Shown here in pieces: positions 44,708 through 52,802 of a stretch of DNA of 64,000 nt. How positions within the stretch are numbered: position 1 is the stretch's first letter; every line of letters begins with the position of its first letter. A program made the translations under genes and the position numbers. The DNA comes from CALOFP01 sp942492635 (GTDB taxonomy: Bacteria > UBP6 > UBA1177 > CALOFP01): contig CALOFP010000003.1 in the NCBI GenBank assembly GCA_942492635.1, forward strand, positions 744,001 through 808,000, written 5' to 3'. Under the pieces are notes generated by a model, which saw only the letters and a program-made list of their open reading frames with translations, ran no database searches and was not told the origin of the DNA.

Positions 44708-46342
44708 ATGATTAAGAAAACCGGACAGTACTTCCTGGACATCGGGAAGATTACCGTGGCTCAATTGAGAGAAGCCATGGAGATTCAGAGAATTAAAAGA
44801 CACTACCTCGGGGAAATTCTAGTGGAGAGGGAATTTGTCACCGAGGCGGACCTTCTTGTATACCTGTCGAGAAAATTCGGAGTTCAGTACGTCGGCTCGG
44901 CCAAACTTGAAAAATTGACCGTTCGAGATGAAATATTGAGTTTGATTCCCGCCTCACTTGCAGAGTCCAGACTCATATTTCCCATAAAGCTCGACAGGAA
45001 AAACCAGAAACTGACGATTCTCACATTCAAACCCCAGGATCTCCGCGTCATGGACGATCTCAAGGACATGCTTCACGACATTCGCGAAGTTGTACCGGTC
45101 ATCGCCTACTCCAAAGCCATACAGGCGCTTGTCTACAAACTCTATAAGGGTGATCTCGGAGCCTTTGAACGACTTGTCCACAGGCAGGTCAGTTTCAAGA
45201 AGGCCGAACAGAGTAACCTCTACAGCAGCAACTCCCAGATTATGAGTGTGGACAGCCTCGCCCACATGGTGACATCGGAGCCCGAAAAAGAACAGGAATC
45301 CGAGAGCGTCTCATTCACCCAGATACTGAACCGCGGCGAAGTGATGACCAGGGAAACAACCGGAAGCGTTGTGAGGGATCTTGCCGGAGCAAACGGAATA
45401 CCTCCTTCCAACAACGAACTGATTGAGATATTCAGAATATTTTCCGGACTTCTCGATCTTCAGCGTGAAGAAGGATTCCGCGGCCACACCCAGAGGGTGA
45501 CCCTCCTTTCAAGAAAGCTGGGAAGCCTCGAAAAGATGACCGAACTACAGCTGACAGAACTCACCATAGCCTCATATCTTCACGACGTAGGGAAACGAGT
45601 CCACCTCAACGCCTTCGATATTCAGGAAAGAATCCAGTCGGAGCGTATCATCAAATACGCCTCCACACCATCCAGACTGTTCGGAACACTCCGCCTGCCC
45701 AGAAGATCGCTTAACTACCTTTCCAACATGTACGAAACCTGGGACGGCGAAGGATTCCCCAACGCCCTCTCCCGGGAGGACATTCCCCTCGGAGCCCAGA
45801 TACTCCTACTTGCCGACACATTCGACTATATGACAGTAGTAACGAACATACCGAGGGAACTGGCATTTCACCGAATCAGCACACTAGGATTCTTCAAAGA
45901 GAGCCTGTTGTCGCATCTTCGTGAAATTTACGGACTGCAGGAAAAGAAGGCCACGAAGATCTCCGGAAAAGCCCTCATCATAACGGGAAACACCGAACTT
46001 CGCTCCCAGATAGAACTGCAGCTCTCCCAGGCAGGCATCCAGAGCCTCTCGTCCTCGCTCATAGAAACAGCAGCCATTATGCTCAAGGAGCACCGCCTCT
46101 CAATCCGCTTCATACTTTGTGATCTCAGCCTCAAGAAAGGGCACATCACACCCTTGAAGCTTCTATCCGCCATCCAGAAGAAGTCAATCTTCGAGCACAT
46201 AAAATTCTATCTCTTCTCCACTACCGGAATAGAGTCATCCACTGTTATAAAGGCAAGCTCACTCGGAGCTGCAGCCATAATCCAGAATTTTGATTCCGAA
46301 AAGAACCTTCCCGACATCATCTCCGCAGTAAGCGAACAGTAA
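44708..46342 (+). CDS. MshEN - HD-GYP-like - receiver fusion signalling protein
   Basis: A 544-residue cytoplasmic protein. Residues 1-150 resemble the MshEN/GspE N-terminal domain, with TGQYFLDIGKITVAQL...Q and a second, more degenerate YLGEIL copy; such domains bind cyclic di-GMP or partner ATPases. Residues 250-400 are an HD domain of HD-GYP type: His260, HD at 292-293 (SYLHDVGK), WDGEGFPNAL (345-354) in place of the classic GYP loop, and LLADTFDYM. Residues 421-540 look like a receiver domain with Asp472 (ILCDLS). It could sense and hydrolyse cyclic di-GMP. It is divergent from the dcw operon. The domain calls are good, the activity inferred. Confidence 0.82.
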   Translation: MIKKTGQYFLDIGKITVAQLREAMEIQRIKRHYLGEILVEREFVTEADLLVYLSRKFGVQYVGSAKLEKLTVRDEILSLIPASLAESRLIFPIKLDRKNQKLTILTFKPQDLRVMDDLKDMLHDIREVVPVIAYSKAIQALVYKLYKGDLGAFERLVHRQVSFKKAEQSNLYSSNSQIMSVDSLAHMVTSEPEKEQESESVSFTQILNRGEVMTRETTGSVVRDLAGANGIPPSNNELIEIFRIFSGLLDLQREEGFRGHTQRVTLLSRKLGSLEKMTELQLTELTIASYLHDVGKRVHLNAFDIQERIQSERIIKYASTPSRLFGTLRLPRRSLNYLSNMYETWDGEGFPNALSREDIPLGAQILLLADTFDYMTVVTNIPRELAFHRISTLGFFKESLLSHLREIYGLQEKKATKISGKALIITGNTELRSQIELQLSQAGIQSLSSSLIETAAIMLKEHRLSIRFILCDLSLKKGHITPLKLLSAIQKKSIFEHIKFYLFSTTGIESSTVIKASSLGAAAIIQNFDSEKNLPDIISAVSEQ

Positions 46343-46663
46343 ACACCATTTCGTAGAGAGCATCCGCTTACAGCCGTTATTTCAGACTCGATATTTTTAA
46401 TTTCCCAAATTCAGCGGCCGGGATGATCATGATATTTGTTTCGTGTTGAATTCAGGTGCTGATTTCGGGTGGAAAAAGTTTTTGCAGGTGGATTTTCCGC
46501 ATCGGTGTGTAGCGCGTCTCCCTGTCGTGCCCTTCCCATAGCCCCGGCTGGGGAGAAACTATTATAGCACCCGAAGCCGCCCCACCCTCTTCGGAAGCTC
46601 CGGAGGAGTGACACTGTCATTTACACAGATAACAAGCACTGGAAGGCCGATATATACAAGAAA
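46343..46663. other. Region with broken frames upstream of the spike fragment
   Basis: About 320 bases with no intact gene. A small CCCC-GGCT-GGGG hairpin is seen near 46545-46556, and CCGAAG/CTTCGG arms flank a C-rich loop further on. The frame of the downstream spike gene stays open upstream of its ATG to a TAG just before 46571, which suggests that its 5' part was lost. Confidence 0.35.
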
Positions 46664-47119
46664 ATGACTTTATCAACGGAATCATCAAGGGGCTACATCA
46701 TCGGGTCTGCTTACACACCGCCGATGGAAGCGCATAAGCTACCGGCGGCACCGGAAGGAAAATCGCTGGACGACACAGCAAGAGTTCTGGAACTGAAGGA
46801 CGACAGCACCCTCTCCGTGAAAATCGGGGAAACGACAGTTGTGATCGATAAGGATAATGTTTCTGTTAATGGAAAAGATATACTTTTTAAGGGTAAAGTA
46901 AAAGTTGATGGTGCTCTAACTGTTACTCAAGGACTAACTGTTGAAAAGGGTGGTACAGTTGTTAAAGCTGGAGACATACATGCTGAAAATGGCGATGTTA
47001 AAGACGGAAAATCTATTAATTCGCCTAGCATGTCAAAAATCAGGGAACTTTTTGACCTTCACCAGCATGCAGGCAACCTAGGCGCTCCAACGCCATTATC
47101 TACTTTACCGATTTCATAA
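46664..47119 (+). CDS. Truncated phage baseplate/spike (gpV- or VgrG-like) protein
   Basis: A 151-residue protein matching the C-terminal part of contractile-tail spike proteins. GYIIGSAYTPP and APEGKSLDDTARV resemble the end of the OB domain and its exit. A repetitive Val/Gly-rich stretch (VKVDGALTVTQGLTVEKGGTV and neighbours, split here by family pattern) would form the triple beta-helix. HQHAGNLGAP resembles the metal-binding tip. The N-terminal OB fold is missing and no ribosome-binding site precedes the ATG. Base composition changes near 46850, the second half being AT-rich. No other tail genes are adjacent, so this is probably a prophage or injection-system remnant. Confidence 0.6.
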   Translation: MTLSTESSRGYIIGSAYTPPMEAHKLPAAPEGKSLDDTARVLELKDDSTLSVKIGETTVVIDKDNVSVNGKDILFKGKVKVDGALTVTQGLTVEKGGTVVKAGDIHAENGDVKDGKSINSPSMSKIRELFDLHQHAGNLGAPTPLSTLPIS

Positions 47120-47128
47120 AAATTAACA

Positions 47129-48064
47129 TTACTGTCTCCCACAATCATTAGGATTATTATCGTCCCTTATGCAAGGACACTTAAAAGAGAAATTTTTCTT
47201 ATCAAAAAATATTTTCTTCCCATCATTGCTCAGCAAGCCATTTATTGTTACCTCTCCTTTAGCCTTAACTTTGCTTTCATAAAGGTCAAAATATATTTGG
47301 GCACCATCATCAGAACTACCGTAATGTCGATTGCTATCTAAATTTAAGTGAGTGATTAGATAAGAATTGTCTTTATTGAAAGTACCACTATTAAGATAAT
47401 CGGTATCTAAAGATATGAAAAATGAAGGATGCGGATTATTAGCTGATGTATAAAATGTTATATAGAATTCATTCTTGTATTTGTTGTTTTGCAAGGGTCT
47501 TTCACCGCACAACAATTTATTAAAAGTTATCTCTTCATTAACATCTCCAGTCACCGTAACTGTCCACGGGCCCCCATTATCAAAGCTTTCACAGTTATCC
47601 CCTAACCAGCCCTCTTCGCATTCGCAAAGTCCTGTGTTTGAATTGCAGGTGCCTTGATTATTGCAGTCTTTTCCGGCGCAGGGATCGGAACTTCCCTCTT
47701 CAACGCAGTTGGTGCCCTGTGCGTCGTAGCCCTGTTCGCAGTTGCAGGCGGGCTTTCCGTCTTTATCGTAGCAGTTGCCGTGTCCGGAGCATGTCACACC
47801 GGCGCAGGGATCGGATCCGGTGTCGGTGCCGTTACCGGTTCCGTCATCCAGGACACAATCGATTCCTTCTGCCACATAACCTTCTTCGCAGTTGCAGGAG
47901 ACGAGATTATCTCCTATTTCATAACAGGTCCCATGCCCGGAACAGATAACCCCCTTGCACGGCCCACTGCCGCCTCCGACGGAAACACCATCGTCATCAT
48001 CATCCCCGGTACACGAAACAAAGCAAATTGAAAACAAGAAAAATAAAACCAAAAACTTTTTCAT
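47129..48064 (-). CDS. EGF-domain lipoprotein
   Basis: A 311-residue lipoprotein with lipobox (FVSC) and an Asp-rich mature start (TGDDDDD). Three EGF-like modules follow (about residues 35-165), each with six Cys and the CSGHG / CNCEEGY pattern. A C-terminal beta-rich domain of about 145 residues carries four further Cys and is not recognised. The ATG at 48064 has GGAG 6 bases upstream; the ATG at 48076 overlaps it. The EGF half is GC-rich and the C-terminal half clearly AT-rich, a mosaic like that in the convergent spike fragment 9 bases away. Likely a surface adhesin-type protein. Confidence 0.78.
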   Translation of the reverse strand: MKKFLVLFFLFSICFVSCTGDDDDDGVSVGGGSGPCKGVICSGHGTCYEIGDNLVSCNCEEGYVAEGIDCVLDDGTGNGTDTGSDPCAGVTCSGHGNCYDKDGKPACNCEQGYDAQGTNCVEEGSSDPCAGKDCNNQGTCNSNTGLCECEEGWLGDNCESFDNGGPWTVTVTGDVNEEITFNKLLCGERPLQNNKYKNEFYITFYTSANNPHPSFFISLDTDYLNSGTFNKDNSYLITHLNLDSNRHYGSSDDGAQIYFDLYESKVKAKGEVTINGLLSNDGKKIFFDKKNFSFKCPCIRDDNNPNDCGRQ

Positions 48065-48328
48065 CAAATTCTCCATTACGTATTGGTATTTATGTTAAAA
48101 CATTTTCGATTATAAGAAAGGATAATGCAACAATCAATTTTATACTGGTTTGATTTAAAAGTTCGTGCGTATATTCCAAGCCGGTGCATTTAAACACTAC
48201 AGATTTATGGATTTACTCGGTTTACCTAAATAGGAACCCCCCCTATGGTACGTGAATATAAATGATAGTGATTTTAATCATTATAGGGCGGTCTGAAGTG
48301 AAAATGATAAATCTCGATCCGATCTATC

Positions 48329-49636
48329 TTATCTTTTGAGAATTTTCTCTCCGGCCCCGAGTCCGTCAAGCATTGCATCTTCCATGGCGTTGTAAGTCCA
48401 TCGGCCGTAGCGTCCTACGAGCTGGGTGGATTTTCCTTCCATGACTGAATTTACTTTCTCCATGTCGTCAAAGTACTCGTTATGGAAGATTACGTAGCCG
48501 TTATCGATCACTCTGTAGTCGGCAAATTCTACTTCTTCGGATTTCTCTATCATGCCCATTTCAACAAGTGTGTCGATCGAGGCTTCCTTGAATTTTTCAA
48601 TTTCGCTGAACGGTCCCTGGTGTGTGTACTCAATGTAGACGCTGGATTTCCCTTCTGGTGCCATTTTTCCGTAGATGTTGGAGAAACTGCCCATCCGGTA
48701 GGGAAGAAACTTCTCTTCGGGAAGATAGACCCAGTGCGCTTCGTGCTTGAGTCTGTTCTTGAGTCCGATGTTAAGATAGCTTACGGAAGCTATTTTGAGT
48801 CTTTTGGCTATCTTTTCGGCCTCTTCGCTGAATGATCCTTCTACCATGTTGAGAAAATCCCTGAGAGAAATGGAGGAAACGAGGTTTTCATACGTTATCT
48901 TTTCTCCGTTTTTCAGCGTAACGGTTTTGTTGTCGAGATCTATTGCCGTCGGCTCGGTGTTGAAAAGGTATTTCTCCTTCTCGGTTCTGTCGAAAAGCCT
49001 TTTTACAAGTGACCCTATTCCACCCTCTTTGGGGTAGTAGAAACTTGCGTTGTATCCGACTTTCTGCTCCGGAGATGTTATTGCTCCTTCGACAACCTGC
49101 TCCAGCGTTGGCTTGGGTACGTAGTAGTCGCACCAGTGGCTGGCCATCTCCTTTGGGTGAACTGTGTATATCTTTGAGTTGTACGGAATCATGAAGTGTT
49201 TGGATATGCCCTCTCCCAGATATGCCATGCACCACTCGTAAAAGTTCTCCTTCGCCCTCGATTTGTCAGATTCATACATCGCTTTTACAAACCCGACGAT
49301 ACACTCCTTTATCACCTGAGGAGGCAGTCCGTAGGTGTTGGACTGGAACGGATAGAGTGTATAGGTTCCGTGTGAGTAAACAAATGTTTTCCTTACTATC
49401 TGAACGTGCTCGTCTCCCGGAAAGAGCGAGAAAAACAGATCCTTTGTCTTTTCGCGACACAGGTGGAGCCAGTGACCGGTCTGATCGAATGTAAATCCCG
49501 ATTTCTCTTCGGATGTACAGAGTCCGCCGGGCGCTGATCCTTTTTCAAGAACGAGGAAATTTTCACCCCTCAAAGCGTAAGCCGTTGATATTCCGGACAA
49601 TCCTGCACCAAGAACAAGTGTATCTACATTTCTCAT
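48329..49636 (-). CDS. FAD-dependent amine-oxidase/mutase-like oxidoreductase
   Basis: A 435-residue flavoprotein with an N-terminal Rossmann motif VLGAGLSGISTAYAL and an adjacent VLEKGSAPGGLC, the FAD-binding pattern of protoporphyrinogen-oxidase and UDP-galactopyranose-mutase-type enzymes. The C-terminal FAD loop reads LVGRYGRWTYNAMEDAMLDG. The Trp/Tyr-rich middle (HWCDYYVPKPT) suits UDP-sugar or carotenoid-type substrates. The ATG at 49636 has GGAG 6 bases upstream. The gene is separated from the RRM gene by a strong terminator. Substrate undetermined. Confidence 0.82.
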   Translation of the reverse strand: MRNVDTLVLGAGLSGISTAYALRGENFLVLEKGSAPGGLCTSEEKSGFTFDQTGHWLHLCREKTKDLFFSLFPGDEHVQIVRKTFVYSHGTYTLYPFQSNTYGLPPQVIKECIVGFVKAMYESDKSRAKENFYEWCMAYLGEGISKHFMIPYNSKIYTVHPKEMASHWCDYYVPKPTLEQVVEGAITSPEQKVGYNASFYYPKEGGIGSLVKRLFDRTEKEKYLFNTEPTAIDLDNKTVTLKNGEKITYENLVSSISLRDFLNMVEGSFSEEAEKIAKRLKIASVSYLNIGLKNRLKHEAHWVYLPEEKFLPYRMGSFSNIYGKMAPEGKSSVYIEYTHQGPFSEIEKFKEASIDTLVEMGMIEKSEEVEFADYRVIDNGYVIFHNEYFDDMEKVNSVMEGKSTQLVGRYGRWTYNAMEDAMLDGLGAGEKILKR

Positions 49637-49690
49637 AAATATCTCCATTAAAGATCGTTCAGCGGGATTATAGAAAAATGAAATGATTTT

Positions 49691-49720
49691 TGCAAAAAAA
49701 AGCCGCCCGATCGGGCGGCT
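49691..49720 (-). terminator. Rho-independent terminator of the RRM gene
   Basis: A perfect 20-base palindrome (49701-49720, arms AGCCGCCCGA / TCGGGCGGCT). In the minus direction it is followed by a run of T (49694-49700), 11 bases after the RRM gene. Confidence 0.9.
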
Positions 49721-49731
49721 TTATGATTAAT

Positions 49732-49986
49732 TTAGAAATTTCTCGGTCGAGCGTAGTTAACTTTGATATTTCTTCCGGCGATCTCAGTATCGTTGAGCTG
49801 AGAAATTGCCTTTTCGGCATGCTCATTCGTGGACATCTCCACAAAACCGAATCCCTTGGATCGTCCTGTCTCCCTGTCCTTGATGATTTTTGATGAGACT
49901 ACCTCTCCGTAATCCTCAAAAACTTCACGGAGAGAATCGTCTGTCATTCTGTAGTTAAGATTACCGCAATAGATCTGTACTGGCAT
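49732..49986 (-). CDS. RRM-domain RNA-binding protein
   Basis: An 84-residue single RNA-recognition motif, of the cyanobacterial/deltaproteobacterial Rbp type. RNP2 is IYCGNL and RNP1 is KGFGFVEM. The acidic/basic loops are standard and only a short basic tail (NYARPRNF) follows. AGGGG lies 8 bases before the ATG. The promoter predicts a leader of about 80 bases, as in cold-induced RNA-binding proteins. It has its own strong terminator, so it is monocistronic. Probably an RNA chaperone. Confidence 0.94.
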   Translation of the reverse strand: MPVQIYCGNLNYRMTDDSLREVFEDYGEVVSSKIIKDRETGRSKGFGFVEMSTNEHAEKAISQLNDTEIAGRNIKVNYARPRNF

Positions 49987-50071
49987 GTTAAAACCCCTAA
50001 GCTAGATAAAAATACTCCAAGAGCGCTCAAAATTTTCTTTTTTTCCGATTTTGGGCAACTCACACATAAAA

Positions 50072-50100
50072 ACTATAAGCTAAGGATTAAAAAAAATCAA
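50072..50100 (-). promoter_or_regulatory. Promoter of the RRM gene
   Basis: On the minus strand, TTGATT, 17 bases, then TATAGT. It leaves an untranslated leader of about 80 bases before the ATG at 49986. Confidence 0.6.
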
Positions 50101-50117
50101 GACTATTTGAAGAAAAT

Positions 50118-50414
50118 CTAAGAACAATTATTTATCCATCGTTCGAAACGGATATCATCAGGCGGATGCAATAGTCTGGAATCGTATGCGAACTCTCTTA
50201 CCAAGCCATCCAGAAAAGATCCGCAGCCATTGATACATTCCGTCAGCACACCACTATCCTCAGAGATCATATCCAAGGGCACAGTTGAAAAACGCTCCTC
50301 CGGATCCCTGATGCCGAGAAGAAACCGGTCCATCCTTTTGCGCCTTCTCGTGTACTCTCGCCTGCAACGGAAATAATCGTTTCCGAAAAAATCCAAACCA
50401 TCGTTTTTTCTCAT
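50118..50414 (-). CDS. Small hypothetical protein
   Basis: A 98-residue soluble protein rich in Arg and Asp, with no membrane segment. A basic stretch (RCRREYTRRRKRMDRF, residues 16-31) could bind nucleic acid. Four Cys (one near residue 16, two in TECINGCGS, one near the end) are present. The ATG at 50414 is preceded by GGAGGG at good spacing, and a strong extended -10 promoter lies 30 bases upstream. Not recognised. Confidence 0.65.
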   Translation of the reverse strand: MRKNDGLDFFGNDYFRCRREYTRRRKRMDRFLLGIRDPEERFSTVPLDMISEDSGVLTECINGCGSFLDGLVREFAYDSRLLHPPDDIRFERWINNCS

Positions 50415-50443
50415 AGTTCCCTCCAATCTGTCACCGTAAAAAA

Positions 50444-50471
50444 ATTATAGCACAAGATTAAAAACAATCAA
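50444..50471 (-). promoter_or_regulatory. Promoter of the small hypothetical gene
   Basis: On the minus strand, TTGATT, 16 bases, then perfect TATAAT preceded by TGC (extended -10), about 30 bases before the ATG at 50414. Confidence 0.7.
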
Positions 50472-50828
50472 TGATTCCGGAGGATAACAAATAGTACTCA
50501 GCTGACCTGTCCTGCAAAACACAATTGTTTCAGATTTTTTAAAATCACAGACTATACCATCGGAACCAAATCACCTAAAAATGGATCGCCCCCCATCCAA
50601 ATTGTTGGGTTGAGTCTGTATTTTGTATAAAACAAGAATAAATATCTGCAGAAATCAAATTAAATTCGATACAACGATACAACCGACCCTGACTTTCATG
50701 TTAAAAGAAAACGTTAGTGGACTACGAATGAAATTAAAAACAATTTTTAATTACTCTCCATAATTTGACGCAGTCAAAAAAGAATAATTATCCTTTACGG
50801 TTTCTAAAATTTACGGGCCGGAATCCGG
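50472..50828. other. AT-rich intergenic region
   Basis: About 357 bases without a gene, between the small protein promoter and the end of the K+ channel gene. A short CCGG-ATT-CCGG hairpin near 50816-50828 follows the channel gene and might aid termination. Nothing else was recognised. Confidence 0.4.
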
Positions 50829-51860
50829 TCAGATTATTTTCTTGAATCTGGCGATATCCTCGGATTTTCCTATGACGATCAGGGTATCACCCCTATTGAG
50901 CATGAGGTCGGCAGAAGGATTGTATACGAACTGCTCCACACCGTTTTCATCCCTCGTGACCACAGCCATGACAAGAACGTTCACAGTCTTCCTGAACATG
51001 CTGTCCCGAAGTGTCTTGCCTATGCACTCCATACCATCCGAAAGGTCGATCTCCGAGATTCTGACGTTTCTCTTCTTGTCCCTCATCATGGTGTCGATGA
51101 ATGTTGTAACGGTTGGCCTTAGAAGCTCCGATGCGAGCCTGGTACCACCCACTCCCGCGGGACTTATCACCTTGTAGGCTCCCGCCTTGTAGAATTTCTG
51201 CGTGTTGGATTCGTGAACACATTTTGTGGCAACCTTTAGTCCGGGATTGAGCGAACGCACCGTCACGAGCGAGAAGAGGTTGTCCTTATCCTCGGGAAGT
51301 GTGAGAACCATTCCCTTCGCCTTTTCAATTCCCGCCTGCCTCAGAACATCCTCATCGGATGCATCACCGCGGACAACCGCAATCTTCGGAGAGAGATATT
51401 CCGCCACCAGCTGAAAAACATCCTCCCTGTTGTCGATTATTACAAGCGGGTTGTATGTGGCGTAGATCTCCTTTGCGACGTGGTATCCCATCTCACCGAA
51501 TCCGCAGATAATGTAGTGATTTTCGTAGCCGCCGATCATCTTCCTTACCCTCCTTTCCCGGAAATAGCTCACCATCTGACCTGTTACCAGGATCTCTGAC
51601 ATTATGGAAACAAAGTAGACAAATATGAGGTAGCCCCACAGAACTACGAATATGGAAAACCAGCGGCCTTCGGGATGACGTGAAAAATCGAGTATTTCAC
51701 CGTATCCCACCGTGGTTATCGAGATAACCGTCATGTAGAAACAGTCGAAAAGTGACCATTCGGATCTTCCGATCAGGTAGTAGACACCCGTTGACACGAG
51801 AACGAACAGCAGGGTGAAAATCCCCACGATCCTGAATTTTCTAAAGGGTGAACGGCGCAT
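50829..51860 (-). CDS. Potassium channel with TrkA-type RCK domains
   Basis: A 343-residue K+ channel subunit. Two transmembrane helices (about residues 10-30 and 66-88) flank a pore loop with the selectivity filter TTVGYG (49-54). An RCK_N domain follows, with NAD-type motif ICGFGEMGYHVA (118-129), and then an RCK_C domain (about 255-343). Channels of this type are gated by ligands such as nucleotides or Ca2+. The ATG lies one base after the stop of a micro-ORF that itself overlaps purQ, so it is the last gene of the purL-purQ transcript, an unusual pairing. Confidence 0.93.
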   Translation of the reverse strand: MRRSPFRKFRIVGIFTLLFVLVSTGVYYLIGRSEWSLFDCFYMTVISITTVGYGEILDFSRHPEGRWFSIFVVLWGYLIFVYFVSIMSEILVTGQMVSYFRERRVRKMIGGYENHYIICGFGEMGYHVAKEIYATYNPLVIIDNREDVFQLVAEYLSPKIAVVRGDASDEDVLRQAGIEKAKGMVLTLPEDKDNLFSLVTVRSLNPGLKVATKCVHESNTQKFYKAGAYKVISPAGVGGTRLASELLRPTVTTFIDTMMRDKKRNVRISEIDLSDGMECIGKTLRDSMFRKTVNVLVMAVVTRDENGVEQFVYNPSADLMLNRGDTLIVIGKSEDIARFKKII

Positions 51861-51861
51861 G

Positions 51862-51996
51862 TCAGCTTCTGAATTGTCGGATGATCAAATCTACGATCTC
51901 CATGTTGAACCGGTGAAATGGCTCGTGATAGTCGAGTATCCACAGCATCAGCGCGGCAAACAGGGAGATCGCAAACATAAGAACTAACTTCTTCAA
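51862..51996 (-). CDS. 44-residue membrane micro-protein between purQ and the K+ channel
   Basis: Too short for normal gene calling. It reads from a TTG that overlaps the purQ stop (TTGA). The product begins MKKLVLMFAISLFAALMLWI, one transmembrane helix with a positive N-terminus, and has a polar 23-residue tail. The stop lies one base before the channel ATG. The tight fit on both sides suggests translational coupling. It might be a small accessory subunit of the channel (inference); no ribosome-binding site of strength is seen. Confidence 0.5.
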   Translation of the reverse strand: MKKLVLMFAISLFAALMLWILDYHEPFHRFNMEIVDLIIRQFRS

Positions 51997-52790
51997 AGTT
52001 CGTTTCTCACGTACTCCACAGCATTCTTAAAAATCCGGAGCCCTGCTCCCTCTTCCGGAAGTTCATGATCCCTTGTCCATGAGGGATGCTGGGTTTTGTT
52101 TACGAAAACCTCGGGATGGGGCATCATTCCGATCACGTTGCCGTCCTGATTGGTGATGGCGGCAACCGCAAGCTCCGACCCGTTGGGATTCTGCGGATAA
52201 CTTCTGGTAGGTTCTCCCTCGTCGTCCACATACTGGAAGGCAACGAGATTCTCCCTCTCGATTCTTGAGAGTTCGTCGGAAAGCGCCATGAACTTGCCCT
52301 CTCCATGCCTTACGGAAACAGGAAGAACATCGATTCCGCGAAGGAACGGTGATTTATTCATGGAGTTTGCCTTGAGCCTCACCCAACGATCCTCGTATCT
52401 TGCTGAATCGTTGTGTGTCAGAGTTACCCTCTGCTCGGAGAAAACCGTATCCCTGTTGCCGGGAAGTAGTCCCATTTTGACCATGACCTGGAATCCGTTG
52501 CAGATTCCCATCATAAGTCTGCCGGAACGAACGTACTCGGTTATCTGCTCTCCAAGCTCCTTCTTGATTTTGAGCCCCAGAACCTTGCCGGAAGCGATGT
52601 GATCGCCGAAGGAAAAACCTCCGGGGAAAACGACGATACCGAAATCCATCAAACTGTATTCGCCTTCGATCACCCTGTTTATGTGGGTTACGACGACGTT
52701 GTCGGCACCCGCCATTTCGAATGCCCAGCCTGTCTCGACATCGCAGTTGATGCCGTATCCATTTATTACAAGAACGTTAACACTATTCAT
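51993..52790 (-). CDS. purQ: FGAM synthase glutaminase subunit PurQ
   Basis: Releases ammonia from glutamine for PurL in purine synthesis. Class I glutaminase motifs are clear: FPGGFSFGDHI, the nucleophile Cys in GICNGFQ, and the catalytic His/Glu in MMPHPEVF. At 265 residues it is longer than the 220-230 residue PurQ of three-subunit systems and resembles the C-terminal domain of large PurL. It follows purL by 12 bases. Confidence 0.95.
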   Translation of the reverse strand: MNSVNVLVINGYGINCDVETGWAFEMAGADNVVVTHINRVIEGEYSLMDFGIVVFPGGFSFGDHIASGKVLGLKIKKELGEQITEYVRSGRLMMGICNGFQVMVKMGLLPGNRDTVFSEQRVTLTHNDSARYEDRWVRLKANSMNKSPFLRGIDVLPVSVRHGEGKFMALSDELSRIERENLVAFQYVDDEGEPTRSYPQNPNGSELAVAAITNQDGNVIGMMPHPEVFVNKTQHPSWTRDHELPEEGAGLRIFKNAVEYVRNEL

Positions 52791-52802
52791 CAGTCAGTCC
52801 TC

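Noticed and set aside
48238..48290. Nested inverted repeat CCCTAT..ATAGGG with inner AATGAT..ATCATT
   Set aside because: It has weak pairing and no T-run; it may be a chance structure downstream of the FAD enzyme gene.
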